Shown piece after piece: positions 50,959 to 59,624 of a stretch of 64,000 nt of DNA (positions are counted from its first letter, which is position 1; every line of letters begins with the position of its first letter). The stretch spans positions 8,370,001-8,434,000 of the forward strand of contig NZ_JBCJKP010000001.1 in NCBI RefSeq assembly GCF_039503195.1, read 5' to 3'. Both the position numbers and the translations under genes were made by a program. The notes beneath the pieces are model-generated. The model was given only the letters and a program-made list of their open reading frames with translations. It ran no database searches and had not been told where the DNA came from. Source of the DNA: Streptomyces mirabilis (lineage in GTDB: Bacteria; Actinomycetota; Actinomycetes; Streptomycetales; Streptomycetaceae).

Positions 50959-51753
50959 ATGCGAAACCAAGTGAGCGCGAAACGCCATCCGCACGACGAC
51001 GCCCCCGACACCACGGAGGCATTCCGCAGGCTCGCCTCGCTCCCTCCGGGCCGGCAGCACGACACGCTCCGCGAGCAGATCGTCGAGGCCTGGCTGCCGA
51101 TGGCCAACCGGCTCGCGGGCCGGTTCCGCAACCGCGGTGAGAGCCTGGAGGACCTGCGCCAGGTCGCGGCGCTCGGCCTGGTCAAGGCCGTCGACCGGTA
51201 CGACCCCGAGCTCGGCAACGCCTTCGAGAGCTACGCCGTGCCGACCGTCACCGGCGAGATCAAGCGGCACTTCCGCGACCACATGTGGACCCTGCACGTG
51301 CCGCGCCGCGTCCAGGACCTGCGCAACCGTGTGCGGTTCGCCGTCCAGGAACTCTCGGGGACCATCTCGGGCCGCAGGCCCACCGTCTCCGAGATCGCCG
51401 AGCACGCCGGGATGAGCGAGGAGGACGTCCGGGCCGGCCTGGAGGCCCTGGAGAGCTTCACCGCGCTCTCCCTGGACGCCCAGGTCTCCGGCAGCGACGA
51501 CGGCTACTCGCTCAGCGACGCCCTCGGCTCGGCCGACCCCGCGCTCGACATCGTCATCGACCGCGAGGCCGTCAAGCCCCGGTTGCAGGCCCTGCCCGAG
51601 CGTGAACGCACCATCCTCTACATGCGGTTCTTCGGCGACATGACGCAGAGCCGGATCGCCGACGAACTCGGGATCTCGCAGATGCACGTGTCGCGGCTGA
51701 TCAGCCGGTGCTGCCACCGGCTGCGCGACCAGGTGATGCGCGACGCGGCGTAG
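50959..51753 (+). CDS. SigB/SigF/SigG-type alternative sigma factor
   Basis: A 264-residue RNA polymerase sigma factor of the SigB family (stress and differentiation control). Region 2 is EDLRQVAALGLVKAVDRYDP and FESYAVPTVTGEIKRHFRDH with LHVPRRVQDLRN; region 3 is the helical TVSEIAEHAGMSEEDVRAGL; region 4 is RERTILYMRFFGDMTQ and IADELGISQMHVSRLISR. ATG at 50959; AAGGGAG lies 11-18 bp upstream, so the spacing is loose. No anti-sigma gene is adjacent; the PAS/GAF regulator is convergent, 2 bp from the stop. Confidence 0.94.
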   Translation: MRNQVSAKRHPHDDAPDTTEAFRRLASLPPGRQHDTLREQIVEAWLPMANRLAGRFRNRGESLEDLRQVAALGLVKAVDRYDPELGNAFESYAVPTVTGEIKRHFRDHMWTLHVPRRVQDLRNRVRFAVQELSGTISGRRPTVSEIAEHAGMSEEDVRAGLEALESFTALSLDAQVSGSDDGYSLSDALGSADPALDIVIDREAVKPRLQALPERERTILYMRFFGDMTQSRIADELGISQMHVSRLISRCCHRLRDQVMRDAA

Positions 51754-51755
51754 CC

Positions 51756-52883
51756 CTACCGGGGCGCGCCCATCGCCAGGGCCAGGTGGCGGGACATCAT
51801 GTCCATCGCCTGGGCCTCCGCCATCGAGAACGCCCGGCGGGCGCCGCAGCGGAACAGGGTCAGCACGCCTCGTACGGGGCCGGGTGCGGTGGTCAGGGGC
51901 ACGCACAGCAGCGACGTCACGTTCGCGCGTACGAGGATCGGGGCGCCCGAGGCGTCACGGCCGAAGGCGTCCGGATCCTCGGGGCGCACCGGCAGCGCCG
52001 TGGATCCGTCACGGGCCGCCTCGACGACGAGCGGACACGCGACGGGATCCTGTGCGGCCACGCCCCGGGCCCCCGCCACGCTGTCGGAGGGAGCCAGCAC
52101 CGTCGTACGGGACAGCCGCGCCGCTCCCGCCACGTCGGCCACCACCCAGTCGGCGAACCGCCCGTGCAGCACCCCGGCCGCCCGCTCCAGTACCCCGGCC
52201 GGATCGCCGACCGGACCGCTGAGCAGCGCCGTGGTCACGGCGTCCACCAGGTCCATCAGCGCCGCGTGCCGGGTCGTCTCGGTCAGGGTCGGTACCGGGC
52301 CCGGCACGCTCTCGGGGGACGGCAGCCGGCTGTCCGCGGGCTGCAGGACGACGAGGACGGCGGTGCGGGGTTCGCCGCTGGGCCGCAGCGCGGTGAGTGT
52401 CGCCCGTACCGGCACCGCGGGCTGCTGCTGGAGGTGCACGGTGAGACTGCGGTCGCCCTCGCCGCGTGCCACCGCCGCCGCCTGCGAGCGGAACGCGGCA
52501 CGGTCGGCGTGCGCGAGGAAACCGGTGAGCGGCCGGCCCGTGGCGTAGCCGGCCCGTACGCCGGTGAACGAGGATGCCGCGAAGTTCAGCCTGCGCACCA
52601 CCGTCTCGCGGTCCACCAGCGCGACAGGCACCGGCACCCGCTGGAAGAGCGCCTTGAGGAGCTGTTGCTCCTGGCGGTCGACCGAGGCGACGCCGGACGG
52701 GCCCGTCGAGGACAGACTCTCGTACCGGGGCCACAACTGGCCCGCCACGTGGTCGAGTTCGAAGATCGCCGCGTCGAGCACCGTCGGCAGGTCGTCGACC
52801 GGTACCGATCGAGCCGCCTTGAGCTCCGCCACGCGGCGCACGAAATCCGCGAGTTCTTCACCGAATTCGTCCGTCTGCGCCAT
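51756..52883 (-). CDS. PAS/GAF sensory domain protein
   Basis: A 375-residue sensor without an output domain. After a helical region with an RsbRD-like character (ELKAARSVPVDDLPTVLDAAIFELDHV) there is a PAS fold (about 75-185, PVPVALVDRETVVRRLNFAASSFTG) and a GAF fold (about 205-370, LCVPLTTAPGPVRGVLTLFRCG). It probably senses redox, light or ligand and signals to an unlinked partner. ATG at 52883; divergent from the GAF-ANTAR gene. Confidence 0.85.
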   Translation of the reverse strand: MAQTDEFGEELADFVRRVAELKAARSVPVDDLPTVLDAAIFELDHVAGQLWPRYESLSSTGPSGVASVDRQEQQLLKALFQRVPVPVALVDRETVVRRLNFAASSFTGVRAGYATGRPLTGFLAHADRAAFRSQAAAVARGEGDRSLTVHLQQQPAVPVRATLTALRPSGEPRTAVLVVLQPADSRLPSPESVPGPVPTLTETTRHAALMDLVDAVTTALLSGPVGDPAGVLERAAGVLHGRFADWVVADVAGAARLSRTTVLAPSDSVAGARGVAAQDPVACPLVVEAARDGSTALPVRPEDPDAFGRDASGAPILVRANVTSLLCVPLTTAPGPVRGVLTLFRCGARRAFSMAEAQAMDMMSRHLALAMGAPR

Positions 52884-52994
52884 CCGATGAACGTAACCCG
52901 AAGGATTGGTTCCGGGTGTGGCGGGGGTGTAAACCGCCCGGCCTGTTTTCCGCGCAGGTGAGTGGGAAGGCGCGGAGGGAGGAGGGGGTGAACC

Positions 52995-53774
52995 ATGCTG
53001 GATGCGGGGCGACTTGAGCAACGCGGTCAAAACGATCGGCGCGGTCAACGCGGTGAAGGCGGTCGAGGCGGTCAACTCGGCGACCTGGGAGCGCGCTCGC
53101 CGGAACCCACGCTTCCAGGGAGGCGGCTGTCGGAGCTCGCCGAGCAGGCCGCCCGCTGCACCACCGACTGCTGCGGCGCCAGCTGCATGGTCTCCGAGGG
53201 CGGCCCGGAACGCCCCGCCGCGGTCACCCACCCCGACCTCGCCGCACTTGTCTCGGTCCAACTCCGCTCCGGAGACGGTCCGATCCCCGCCGCGCTGGAA
53301 CGCGGTGAGCCCGTCGACTCGGCGGACCTGCTGCGCGAGGAGCGCTGGCCGGCGTACCGCGCGATGGCCCTCGACTCGGGTGTCCGCTCCAGCGTCACGA
53401 TTCCCTTCCGGCGTTCCGGGCTGACCGTGACCCTCAGCCTCTACAGTTTCCGGCCCGGCGCCCTGGAGGACGCCCCGCGCGGACCCGCCGGCGCGCTCGG
53501 CGACCTCGCCGTCACCTGCCTGGTCCGTGACCGCTCCTACCGGGCCGCGCTCACCGAGCTCGACCAGCTCGGCGCCGCGCTGCGCACCCGGCCCGTCGTC
53601 GACCAGGCGTGCGGGATCGTCATGCACGTACTGGGCTGCGACGCGGACGCGGCCTTCGGCGTGCTGCGCCGCGTCTCGCAGGCGACCCAGCGCAAACTGT
53701 CCGACGTGGCCTCGGCCGTCGTGGACAAACGTGGACGCGGCCTGGAACGGGAGCTCGTCTCCCTGTCGAACTGA
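52995..53774 (+). CDS. GAF-ANTAR domain RNA-binding regulator
   Basis: A 259-residue protein. The GAF domain (about 45-180) includes SVQLRSGDGPIPAALERG. The C-terminal ANTAR domain (about 185-245) has LDQLGAALRTRPVVDQACGI, VMHVLGCDADAAFGVLRRVS. ANTAR proteins bind tandem hairpins in nascent RNA and prevent termination; the GAF domain senses a ligand. ATG at 52995 has GGAGGGGG. Codons 10-27 fall in a 9-bp tandem repeat (GCGGTCAAC-type), so the first residues are unusual and probably unstructured. Confidence 0.88.
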   Translation: MLDAGRLEQRGQNDRRGQRGEGGRGGQLGDLGARSPEPTLPGRRLSELAEQAARCTTDCCGASCMVSEGGPERPAAVTHPDLAALVSVQLRSGDGPIPAALERGEPVDSADLLREERWPAYRAMALDSGVRSSVTIPFRRSGLTVTLSLYSFRPGALEDAPRGPAGALGDLAVTCLVRDRSYRAALTELDQLGAALRTRPVVDQACGIVMHVLGCDADAAFGVLRRVSQATQRKLSDVASAVVDKRGRGLERELVSLSN

Positions 53775-53941
53775 CCCGCTCGGCGGAGCCGCCGCTGCCA
53801 CCCGCGTCACCCGCTCGGCCGTCCGTGTCGCGCGAATGGGGTCCGGCCGCGCGCGCCCCGCGCCCGCGCGGGCTGTGATGGGGTGGGGGGCGCGACGGCC
53901 GTGCCCCCTTCAGACAGTGTCTGTCCGAAGGAGCCCTTCCC

Positions 53942-55084
53942 ATGTGCCGTACCGTCCGTGTCCTGTCCGCCACCGCCCTGGCCTGTGCCGCCCTGGGGGC
54001 GGCCGCCACGGCCGCGTCCGCGGATCCGGGCGCGGAGGTCGATCCCCGTTCCGTGGGCCCCGGTGGTCTCCTCTCCATCTCCGTCACCTGCGACGCGATC
54101 GGCGGCACCGCGCCCGAGTCCATCGACGCGCACTCCCAGGGCTTCGAGGGAGGCAAGGCCCAGCTGCACCGGGTCACCGGCGGCGACGAGAAGACGGGCG
54201 GCCACACGTCGTACCGCGGGACGGCCCGTATCCCGGCGGGTGGGACTTCCGACGCTGGATCCGGTGGATCCGGACTGGTCGGTGGTTCCGGAGCGGTTGG
54301 TGGTTCCGGAGCGGTCGGTGGTTCCGGAGCGGTCGATGGGTTCGGAGGGGTCGATGGGTCCGAAGTGGTATCCGGGGCCGGCGAGCAGTTCAACGGCGAT
54401 TCCGTCGCCGGGGACCGTGAGGCCCAATGGGGCGTCAGCGGCGTGTGTCCCGTCGCGCCAGGTGTCCAGGAGCGGCCGTGGAACGCCTCGTACACCGTGT
54501 CCCGCGGCGCCGGCACCGGGACCGGCGTCAGCACCGGTACGGGTATCGGCACCGGTACGGGCACAAGTGCCGGGCGTGACACGGCTACGGGACGCGAGAC
54601 CGGTGCGCCTCGTGACACGGGTGCGCCTCATGGCACCGGTACGACGCACGACACCGGTACGGGGCGTGACACGGGCGCGGGTCATGACACCGGTGCGACG
54701 CACGACACGGGTGCGACGCACGACACCGGTACGGGCCGTGACACGAGTACGGGTCGCGACACGGGTGCGGGCCGTGACACGGGTGCGGGCCGTGACACGG
54801 GTACGGGTCGCGACACCGGCGCGACGCACGACACCGGCGCGGCTCATGACACGGGCGCCGGGCGCGAGACCGGTGCGGCTCACGACACCGGCACCGGGCG
54901 TGACACCGGCACCGGGCACGACACCGAGGAGCGCCCCACCGGTGCCCAGTACGGAGTGCAGGGCGGCGAGGGCGGCACCTTCACCGATTCCGTCCCGGCC
55001 CTGATCACCGGCGGCGTCCTGATCGTGGGCGCGCTGGGCGCGGCCGTCCACCGGTTGCGCCAGAAGGGCTCCTCCCACCGCTGA
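53942..55084 (+). CDS. Secreted, membrane-anchored hexapeptide-repeat protein
   Basis: A 380-residue surface protein. Signal peptide: [21 protein letters not shown], then an Ig-like beta domain (residues about 28-95, [19 protein letters not shown]). A Gly/Ser repeat (GGSGAV) follows, then about 145 residues of a six-residue tandem repeat (G-[RH]-D-T-G-[AT], such as [12 protein letters not shown]). A C-terminal helix ([17 protein letters not shown]) and basic tail anchor it in the membrane. The repeat is charged, hydrophilic and probably extended, like a stalk through the wall. Start ATG at 53942, GAAGGAG 8-10 bp upstream. Confidence 0.85.
   Translation: MCRTVRVLSATALACAALGAAATAASADPGAEVDPRSVGPGGLLSISVTCDAIGGTAPESIDAHSQGFEGGKAQLHRVTGGDEKTGGHTSYRGTARIPAGGTSDAGSGGSGLVGGSGAVGGSGAVGGSGAVDGFGGVDGSEVVSGAGEQFNGDSVAGDREAQWGVSGVCPVAPGVQERPWNASYTVSRGAGTGTGVSTGTGIGTGTGTSAGRDTATGRETGAPRDTGAPHGTGTTHDTGTGRDTGAGHDTGATHDTGATHDTGTGRDTSTGRDTGAGRDTGAGRDTGTGRDTGATHDTGAAHDTGAGRETGAAHDTGTGRDTGTGHDTEERPTGAQYGVQGGEGGTFTDSVPALITGGVLIVGALGAAVHRLRQKGSSHR
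54496..54936 (+). repeat. 18-bp coding tandem repeat region
   Basis: The coding DNA for the hexapeptide stalk consists of degenerate 18-bp units such as CGTGACACGGGTGCGGGC, with GACAC(C/G)GG as the most fixed part. Longest exact neighbours are at 54766-54800. Copy number can vary in frame. Confidence 0.85.
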
Positions 55085-55178
55085 CGCGGTGACGGGCGCA
55101 ACCCGGCCGGGCGCCCATGGCGCGGCGGGAGCCTGGGTAACGACAGGGCACGGCACCACGGACTGCACGGAGGCACGT

Positions 55179-56426
55179 ATGCGGCGGACGGTTCCGGAAG
55201 GACATGGTCCGCTCCGCTACGGGCCGCCCCTTCCCGATCAGGGCCTGCCGGTACTGGCCGAGCTGCGCGCCGTGCTCGCCGACGCGGCGGGCCACGCCCA
55301 CGCCGAGCCCTCCGGCGGCGGCCCCGCGCTTCTCGACGCCGCCTGCGGCTACTGGACCCGGCGGGGCCTGGCCGCCGACCGCGACCGGGTGGTCGCCGCC
55401 CCCGGCGCCCCCGCGCTGCTCCTCGCGCTGACCGGCGCACTCGGCGGCGACGTCCTGGTGCCGCGCCCGTGCGCCGCCTGGTGGGCACCGCAGGTCCGCC
55501 TCCTGGGCCGGTCCGTGTTCCACGCGGCGACGCCCGCGGAGTGCGGTGGCCTGCCGGATCCGTACGCACTCCTGGAGACCGTCCGCCGGGTCCGCGCCGA
55601 GGGCGGCGACCCTCGCCTGCTCGTGCTCTCCGTCGCCGACGACCCCACCGCCACCGTCGCACCGCCCGAGGTGGTGCACGAGACCGTGGAGGCCGCGGTG
55701 GGCGAGGGACTGCACGTGGTCAGCGACGAGACCTGGCGCGACACCCTGCACCGGCCGCAGGACACCGTGCTGCTGAGCCCCGCCGAGATGCTCCCCGGCG
55801 AGGTCACCGTGCTGACGGACCTCGCGGGAGCCTTCCTGCCGCAGGGCTGGCCGGCCGCCGTCGCCCGCTTCCCGGACACCGACGAGGGCCTTCGGCTGCG
55901 CGCCCGCGTCCTCGACGTGCTCACCGTGCTCGGCGCCCGGGTCGCCGAACCGGTCGCGGCGGCGGCCGCGTACGCGCTCGGCGAGCCGGACGCGGTCACC
56001 GAGCGGCTGACCGCCGCCGTACGCCTGCACGCGCGCGTGGCTCTCGCCGCGCACCGCGCGGTGATCGGGTCGGGGGCCCTCGCACGGCCGCCGCGGGCCG
56101 GCCGACATCTGTACGTGGATCTCGGCCCGTTGAGCTCCGCGCTGACCGCCCTCGGCGTCGGGGACGCACAGGAACTGGAGGACTTCCTCACCGCCCGGCT
56201 CGGCATGCCCGCGCCGGGCGGCCACCGCTTCGGGGACGACCTCGAGGCGCTGCGCGTGCGGTTGGAGACCGGACCGCTGCTCGGCGCCACCGACGAGGAG
56301 CGGGCGGAATGCCTCAGTTCACCCTCACCGTTGGAACTGCCACAGGTGCAACGCGCGTTGACCCTCCTGGGGTCGGCGTTCGACGATCTCCGTGACGACG
56401 CTCAGCGATGGGAGCCTCCTCGATGA
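55179..56426 (+). CDS. Aminotransferase-fold protein lacking the PLP lysine
   Basis: A 415-residue protein with the class I/II aminotransferase fold. The family's ligand-binding landmarks are there: AAPGAPALLLALTGALGGDV, LVPRPCAAWWAPQ, VVSDETWRDTLH (the D-E-x-Y/W motif). At the expected Schiff-base site, however, the sequence is VTVLTDLAGAFLPQGWP, with no lysine in the S-x-S-K position. So it is unlikely to be a normal transaminase. ATG at 55179 has GGAGG 5 bp upstream. The next gene starts inside its stop (ATGA overlap). Confidence 0.82.
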   Translation: MRRTVPEGHGPLRYGPPLPDQGLPVLAELRAVLADAAGHAHAEPSGGGPALLDAACGYWTRRGLAADRDRVVAAPGAPALLLALTGALGGDVLVPRPCAAWWAPQVRLLGRSVFHAATPAECGGLPDPYALLETVRRVRAEGGDPRLLVLSVADDPTATVAPPEVVHETVEAAVGEGLHVVSDETWRDTLHRPQDTVLLSPAEMLPGEVTVLTDLAGAFLPQGWPAAVARFPDTDEGLRLRARVLDVLTVLGARVAEPVAAAAAYALGEPDAVTERLTAAVRLHARVALAAHRAVIGSGALARPPRAGRHLYVDLGPLSSALTALGVGDAQELEDFLTARLGMPAPGGHRFGDDLEALRVRLETGPLLGATDEERAECLSSPSPLELPQVQRALTLLGSAFDDLRDDAQRWEPPR

Positions 56427-57565
56427 CGCAGCAGTCCCACTCGACCACGAGCACGAGTACGTCCCCGAGCACGTCCATATCCACGAGCACGTCCGTGTCC
56501 ACGAACGCGCGGGACGCCGAGGAGCCGGCGTCCCGCATGGCCCCGACGGTGGGGCGTTCCTCACCGGCCGTCCCACTCCGTCCGCTCGTCGAGCCCCCAC
56601 CTCTCGCCGCACCCCGTCCGCTCGGTGAGCGCCGTGTGTGGCCGCGGTCGTTCGTCGACCGGCTGACCGCGCCGCTGCCGGGACTGCGGGCCTTCGCGCG
56701 GTTCGCCCGCGAGGGGGCGCTGCGCCCGGGGCCCGCGGCGCTCGCCGACATTCCACTGCTGCCCTTCGAACCGGGGCCGCTGCCGAGGGTGGGCACCCGG
56801 ACCGTCGCCGTCTCCTGGGCGGGGCACGCGAGTTGGGTGATCCGCATCGGTGGGCTGACCGTCCTCACCGACCCGGTCTGGTCCCGCAAGATCCTCGGCA
56901 CCCCGGCCCGGATCACCCCGGTCGGCGTGGCCTGGAGCGCGCTGCCGCGCGTCGACGCGGTCGTCATCAGCCACAACCACTACGACCATCTGGACGCGCC
57001 GACGCTGCGCCGACTCCCGCGCGACACACCGGTGTTCGTGCCGGCCGGACTCGGGCGCTGGTTCCGGCGCCGCCGGTTCACCCGGGTCACCGAGCTGGAC
57101 TGGTGGGAGGCGGTCGAACTCGACGGCGTGCGCTTCGACTTCGTCCCCGCGCACCACTGGTCCAAGCGCGGTCTCACCGACACCTGCCGCACGCTGTGGG
57201 GCGGCTGGGTGCTGACGGCGCCCGAAGGACAGCGGGTCTACTTCGCGGGGGACACGGGGTACGGGCACTGGTTCGCGGCCATCGGGCAGCGGTACCCGGG
57301 GATAGACCTGGCCCTGCTTCCCATCGGGGCGTACGACCCCCGGTGGTGGTTGAGTGACGTCCACTGCGACCCGGAAGAGGCTGTTCGGGCCGCTGTCGAC
57401 CTGGGGGCTCGGCGGATGGCGCCGATGCACTGGGGGACGTTCGTGCTGTCCGCGGAGCCCGTGCTGGAGCCGTTGACCCGGGTGAAGGCGGCCTGGGAGC
57501 GGGTGGGGTTGGAGCGGGGGAATCTGTGGGATCTGGCGGTGGGGGGTTCTCGGGTCCTGGGGTGA
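56423..57565 (+). CDS. MBL-fold (NAPE-PLD/UlaG-like) metallohydrolase
   Basis: A 380-residue beta-lactamase-fold hydrolase. Metal ligands: SHNHYDHLD (HxHxDH), AHHWSKRG, FAGDTGYG and PMHWGTF. NAPE-PLD-like proteins hydrolyse phospholipid-type phosphodiesters. The first 30 residues are a Ser/Thr microrepeat (STSTS, SISTSTSVST) of low complexity, followed by a Pro-rich stretch. ATG at 56423 overlaps the aminotransferase-like stop by 4 bp with GGGAG 8 bp upstream; an ATG at 56408 is less likely. Confidence 0.88.
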   Translation: MTQQSHSTTSTSTSPSTSISTSTSVSTNARDAEEPASRMAPTVGRSSPAVPLRPLVEPPPLAAPRPLGERRVWPRSFVDRLTAPLPGLRAFARFAREGALRPGPAALADIPLLPFEPGPLPRVGTRTVAVSWAGHASWVIRIGGLTVLTDPVWSRKILGTPARITPVGVAWSALPRVDAVVISHNHYDHLDAPTLRRLPRDTPVFVPAGLGRWFRRRRFTRVTELDWWEAVELDGVRFDFVPAHHWSKRGLTDTCRTLWGGWVLTAPEGQRVYFAGDTGYGHWFAAIGQRYPGIDLALLPIGAYDPRWWLSDVHCDPEEAVRAAVDLGARRMAPMHWGTFVLSAEPVLEPLTRVKAAWERVGLERGNLWDLAVGGSRVLG

Positions 57566-57604
57566 TGGCGGTGGTGGGGTGCCTGCGGGTGGGCCGTGGT
57601 TGCT

Positions 57605-57624
57605 CGCGCAGTTCCTCGCGCCCC
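57605..57624. repeat. Second copy of the CGCGCAGTTCC(C/T)CGCGCCCC repeat
   Basis: Differs by one base from the copy at 45076-45095. It lies between the convergent MBL and DedA genes, where it may help transcription stop. Confidence 0.75.
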
Positions 57625-57641
57625 GTCCCGGGGCGCTGCTT

Positions 57642-58334
57642 CTATCGCGGCGCGGTTCTGCGGACCCTCCGCCACACCCCCGGCGCCGCACTGATCGCCA
57701 GGGTGAGTACGACCGCCGCCACGACGCCCTCCCACGGCTCGTCGAAGAGGGAGCCGCCGAGGATGCCGATGACCTGGTAGGTGGCCGCCCAGGCGAGGCA
57801 GGCGGGGATGTCGCCGCGGGCGAAGGTGCGCAGGGGCATCTTCGCCAGCAGGCAGGCGAGCATCACCGGTATGCGGCCCGCCGGGACGAGGCGGGACAGG
57901 ACGAGGACGGCGACGCCGTGGTCGTCCAGTTTCTCCTGGGCCTGGGTGAGGCGGTCCTCCGGGGCGCGCACCCGGATCGCCTCCAGCCAGCGCGAGCCGT
58001 TCTTGGACCCCATGCCACGTCGGCCGAGCCAGTAGAGCGCCACGTCACCGAGGAACGCCGCGAGCGAGCCCACCACGAAGACCAGCAGCAGGGCGAACGG
58101 CGCGGTCTCGTGAAAGGCCACCACGGCCGCCGAACTGACCAGCGCACCCGTCGGCACCACCGGGACCAGCGCGCCGATCAGCACCAGCACGAACAGCGAC
58201 GGATAGCCGATCGCCTGCCGCGTGCTCTCCGGTGACACGGCCGCCCCCGTGGCGGACAGGAGCAGGGCGGGAGCGGTGCTCTTGACGGACAGGAATATGG
58301 CGGGGCTCGTGCCCATGGCGGTCAGAGGCGTCAC
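57642..58334 (-). CDS. DedA family (VTT domain) membrane protein
   Basis: A 230-residue polytopic membrane protein. DedA features: VPTGALVSSAAVVAF with the reentrant loop, GDVALYWLGRRGMG (the GxxxG--YxxGR--G motif) and SRLVPAGRIPVMLACLLAKM with the conserved arginines of the family. DedA proteins flip or transport undecaprenyl phosphate or phosphatidylethanolamine-like lipids. GTG at 58334 with GGAGG 7 bp upstream, overlapping the MBL gene stop by 4 bp. Confidence 0.92.
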   Translation of the reverse strand: MTPLTAMGTSPAIFLSVKSTAPALLLSATGAAVSPESTRQAIGYPSLFVLVLIGALVPVVPTGALVSSAAVVAFHETAPFALLLVFVVGSLAAFLGDVALYWLGRRGMGSKNGSRWLEAIRVRAPEDRLTQAQEKLDDHGVAVLVLSRLVPAGRIPVMLACLLAKMPLRTFARGDIPACLAWAATYQVIGILGGSLFDEPWEGVVAAVVLTLAISAAPGVWRRVRRTAPR

Positions 58335-59104
58335 CGCGCGACCTCCGGGCGCACGCTCTCGCCGTGTTCGAGCCGGTGCACCGCCACCTCGGGCGCACGC
58401 TCCCCAGCCAGGCGCACGAACTCATCACCCGGCGCATGGAATTCATGGGGGCGCACGCTGTCCATCCCGATGGGCCAGTACGTGCCGTAGTGCACCGGCA
58501 CCGCGCTCCTCGGCATCAGCCGGGCCAGCGCCTCGGCGGCCCGCCCCGCGTCCAGGTGTCCCTCCCCGAGGAACGGGCCCCACCCGCCGACCGGCAGCAG
58601 CGCCACGTCGACCGGCCCGACCTCCTCGGCCATCGACTCGAACAGCCCGGTGTCCCCGGCGAAATACGTCCGCGCCTCGCCCTCCACCACAAAGCCCAGC
58701 GCGGGGGAGCGGTGCGGTCCGACCGGCAGTCGCCGCCCGTCGTGCCGCGCCGACACCGTACGTACGACCAGGTCACCGACCTCGGTCAGGTCCCCGGGCG
58801 CCACCTCGACGAACCGCAGATGGTCCAGCCTGCGCAGCGCGGGCACCACGCGCGGCGCGCCCTTCGGCACCAGTACCGGCGTGCCCGGCGCGAGCCGCTG
58901 CAACGAGGGCAGATGGAGATGGTCGGCGTGCAGATGCGAGACCAGAGCCACGTCCGCGACCGCCGCCTCGGGAGGGGGCGGCGCCCCGCGCCTGCGCCGC
59001 AGGTGCGCGAGCCGGCGCGCGAAGAGCGGATCGGTGAGGACGCGTGTGCCGGAGTCCTCCAGCGTGCAAGTGGCGTGCCCCCACCAGGTGATCTCCACCG
59101 GCAC
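58331..59104 (-). CDS. MBL-fold metal-dependent hydrolase
   Basis: A 257-residue UlaG-like beta-lactamase-fold hydrolase. Metal ligands: ITWWGHATCTLE, SHLHADHLH, RHDGRR, FAGDTGLF and VPVHYGTYWPIG. No signal peptide. GTG at 59104 with GGAGG upstream. Translationally coupled to the DedA gene, which suggests that both handle membrane lipids or lipid phosphates. Confidence 0.9.
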   Translation of the reverse strand: MPVEITWWGHATCTLEDSGTRVLTDPLFARRLAHLRRRRGAPPPPEAAVADVALVSHLHADHLHLPSLQRLAPGTPVLVPKGAPRVVPALRRLDHLRFVEVAPGDLTEVGDLVVRTVSARHDGRRLPVGPHRSPALGFVVEGEARTYFAGDTGLFESMAEEVGPVDVALLPVGGWGPFLGEGHLDAGRAAEALARLMPRSAVPVHYGTYWPIGMDSVRPHEFHAPGDEFVRLAGERAPEVAVHRLEHGESVRPEVAR

Positions 59105-59189
59105 TTCTTTGCCTCCTCCGTGCGACTCCCCCCGAGCCTACGTGCAGGAGTAGGGTCGGCGGCGAAACCCGGAGGTGAGGGGGGACGCC

Positions 59190-59624
59190 ATGGGACACGC
59201 GCGCAGCGCCTCCGCAGTGCCGACCTTGGTCCGCGTCACGGCCATCGCGAGCCTGACGCCCCTGGAGGAGCTCGACGCGGACCCCTTCCTCGTGGACTCC
59301 CGCAGCCAGTACGCGATGTGCGCCCGCTGGGCCGCCGAGCGCGGTTACGTCGTCACCCGCGAGCTCCTCGTCCGCGGTCTGCGCCCCGACCACCGCACCC
59401 TGTGGGCGGACGTCGAGGCGGGCCTCGTGGACCTGTTCGTCGCACCGAGCCACCGCGTCCTGGAGCGCGCCCTCGCCTCCGTGGACGAGTTCACCGCCGA
59501 GTGCGCCCGCCGCGGCGTACGGATCGAGACGGTCGGGTGCGCGGAACCGTCGTACGACGCCCAGATGAAGGCCCGGGTCCACCGCCGCCTGTCGATGCCG
59601 ACCGCGGGCTACGACGGCCGCTGA
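59190..59624 (+). CDS. Degenerate resolvase-domain-like protein
   Basis: A 144-residue protein whose layout resembles the N-terminal catalytic domain of serine recombinases: LVRVTAIASLTP at beta1, SQYAMCARWAAERGYVVTRELL for the first helix and beta2, LWADVEAGLVDLFVAPSHRVLERAL for the region of the catalytic arginines, and ARRGVRIETVG. The nucleophilic serine context (Y-x-R-V-S-S/T) and the D-R-L-S-R arginines are not kept, and no DNA-binding domain follows. It is probably not a recombinase. Ribosome site AGGGGGGAC. Confidence 0.6.
   Translation: MGHARSASAVPTLVRVTAIASLTPLEELDADPFLVDSRSQYAMCARWAAERGYVVTRELLVRGLRPDHRTLWADVEAGLVDLFVAPSHRVLERALASVDEFTAECARRGVRIETVGCAEPSYDAQMKARVHRRLSMPTAGYDGR

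Noticed and set aside
54496..54936. Regularly spaced repeats resembling a CRISPR array.
   Set aside because: The units are contiguous 18-bp coding repeats without spacers and translate to a hexapeptide repeat in a secreted protein.
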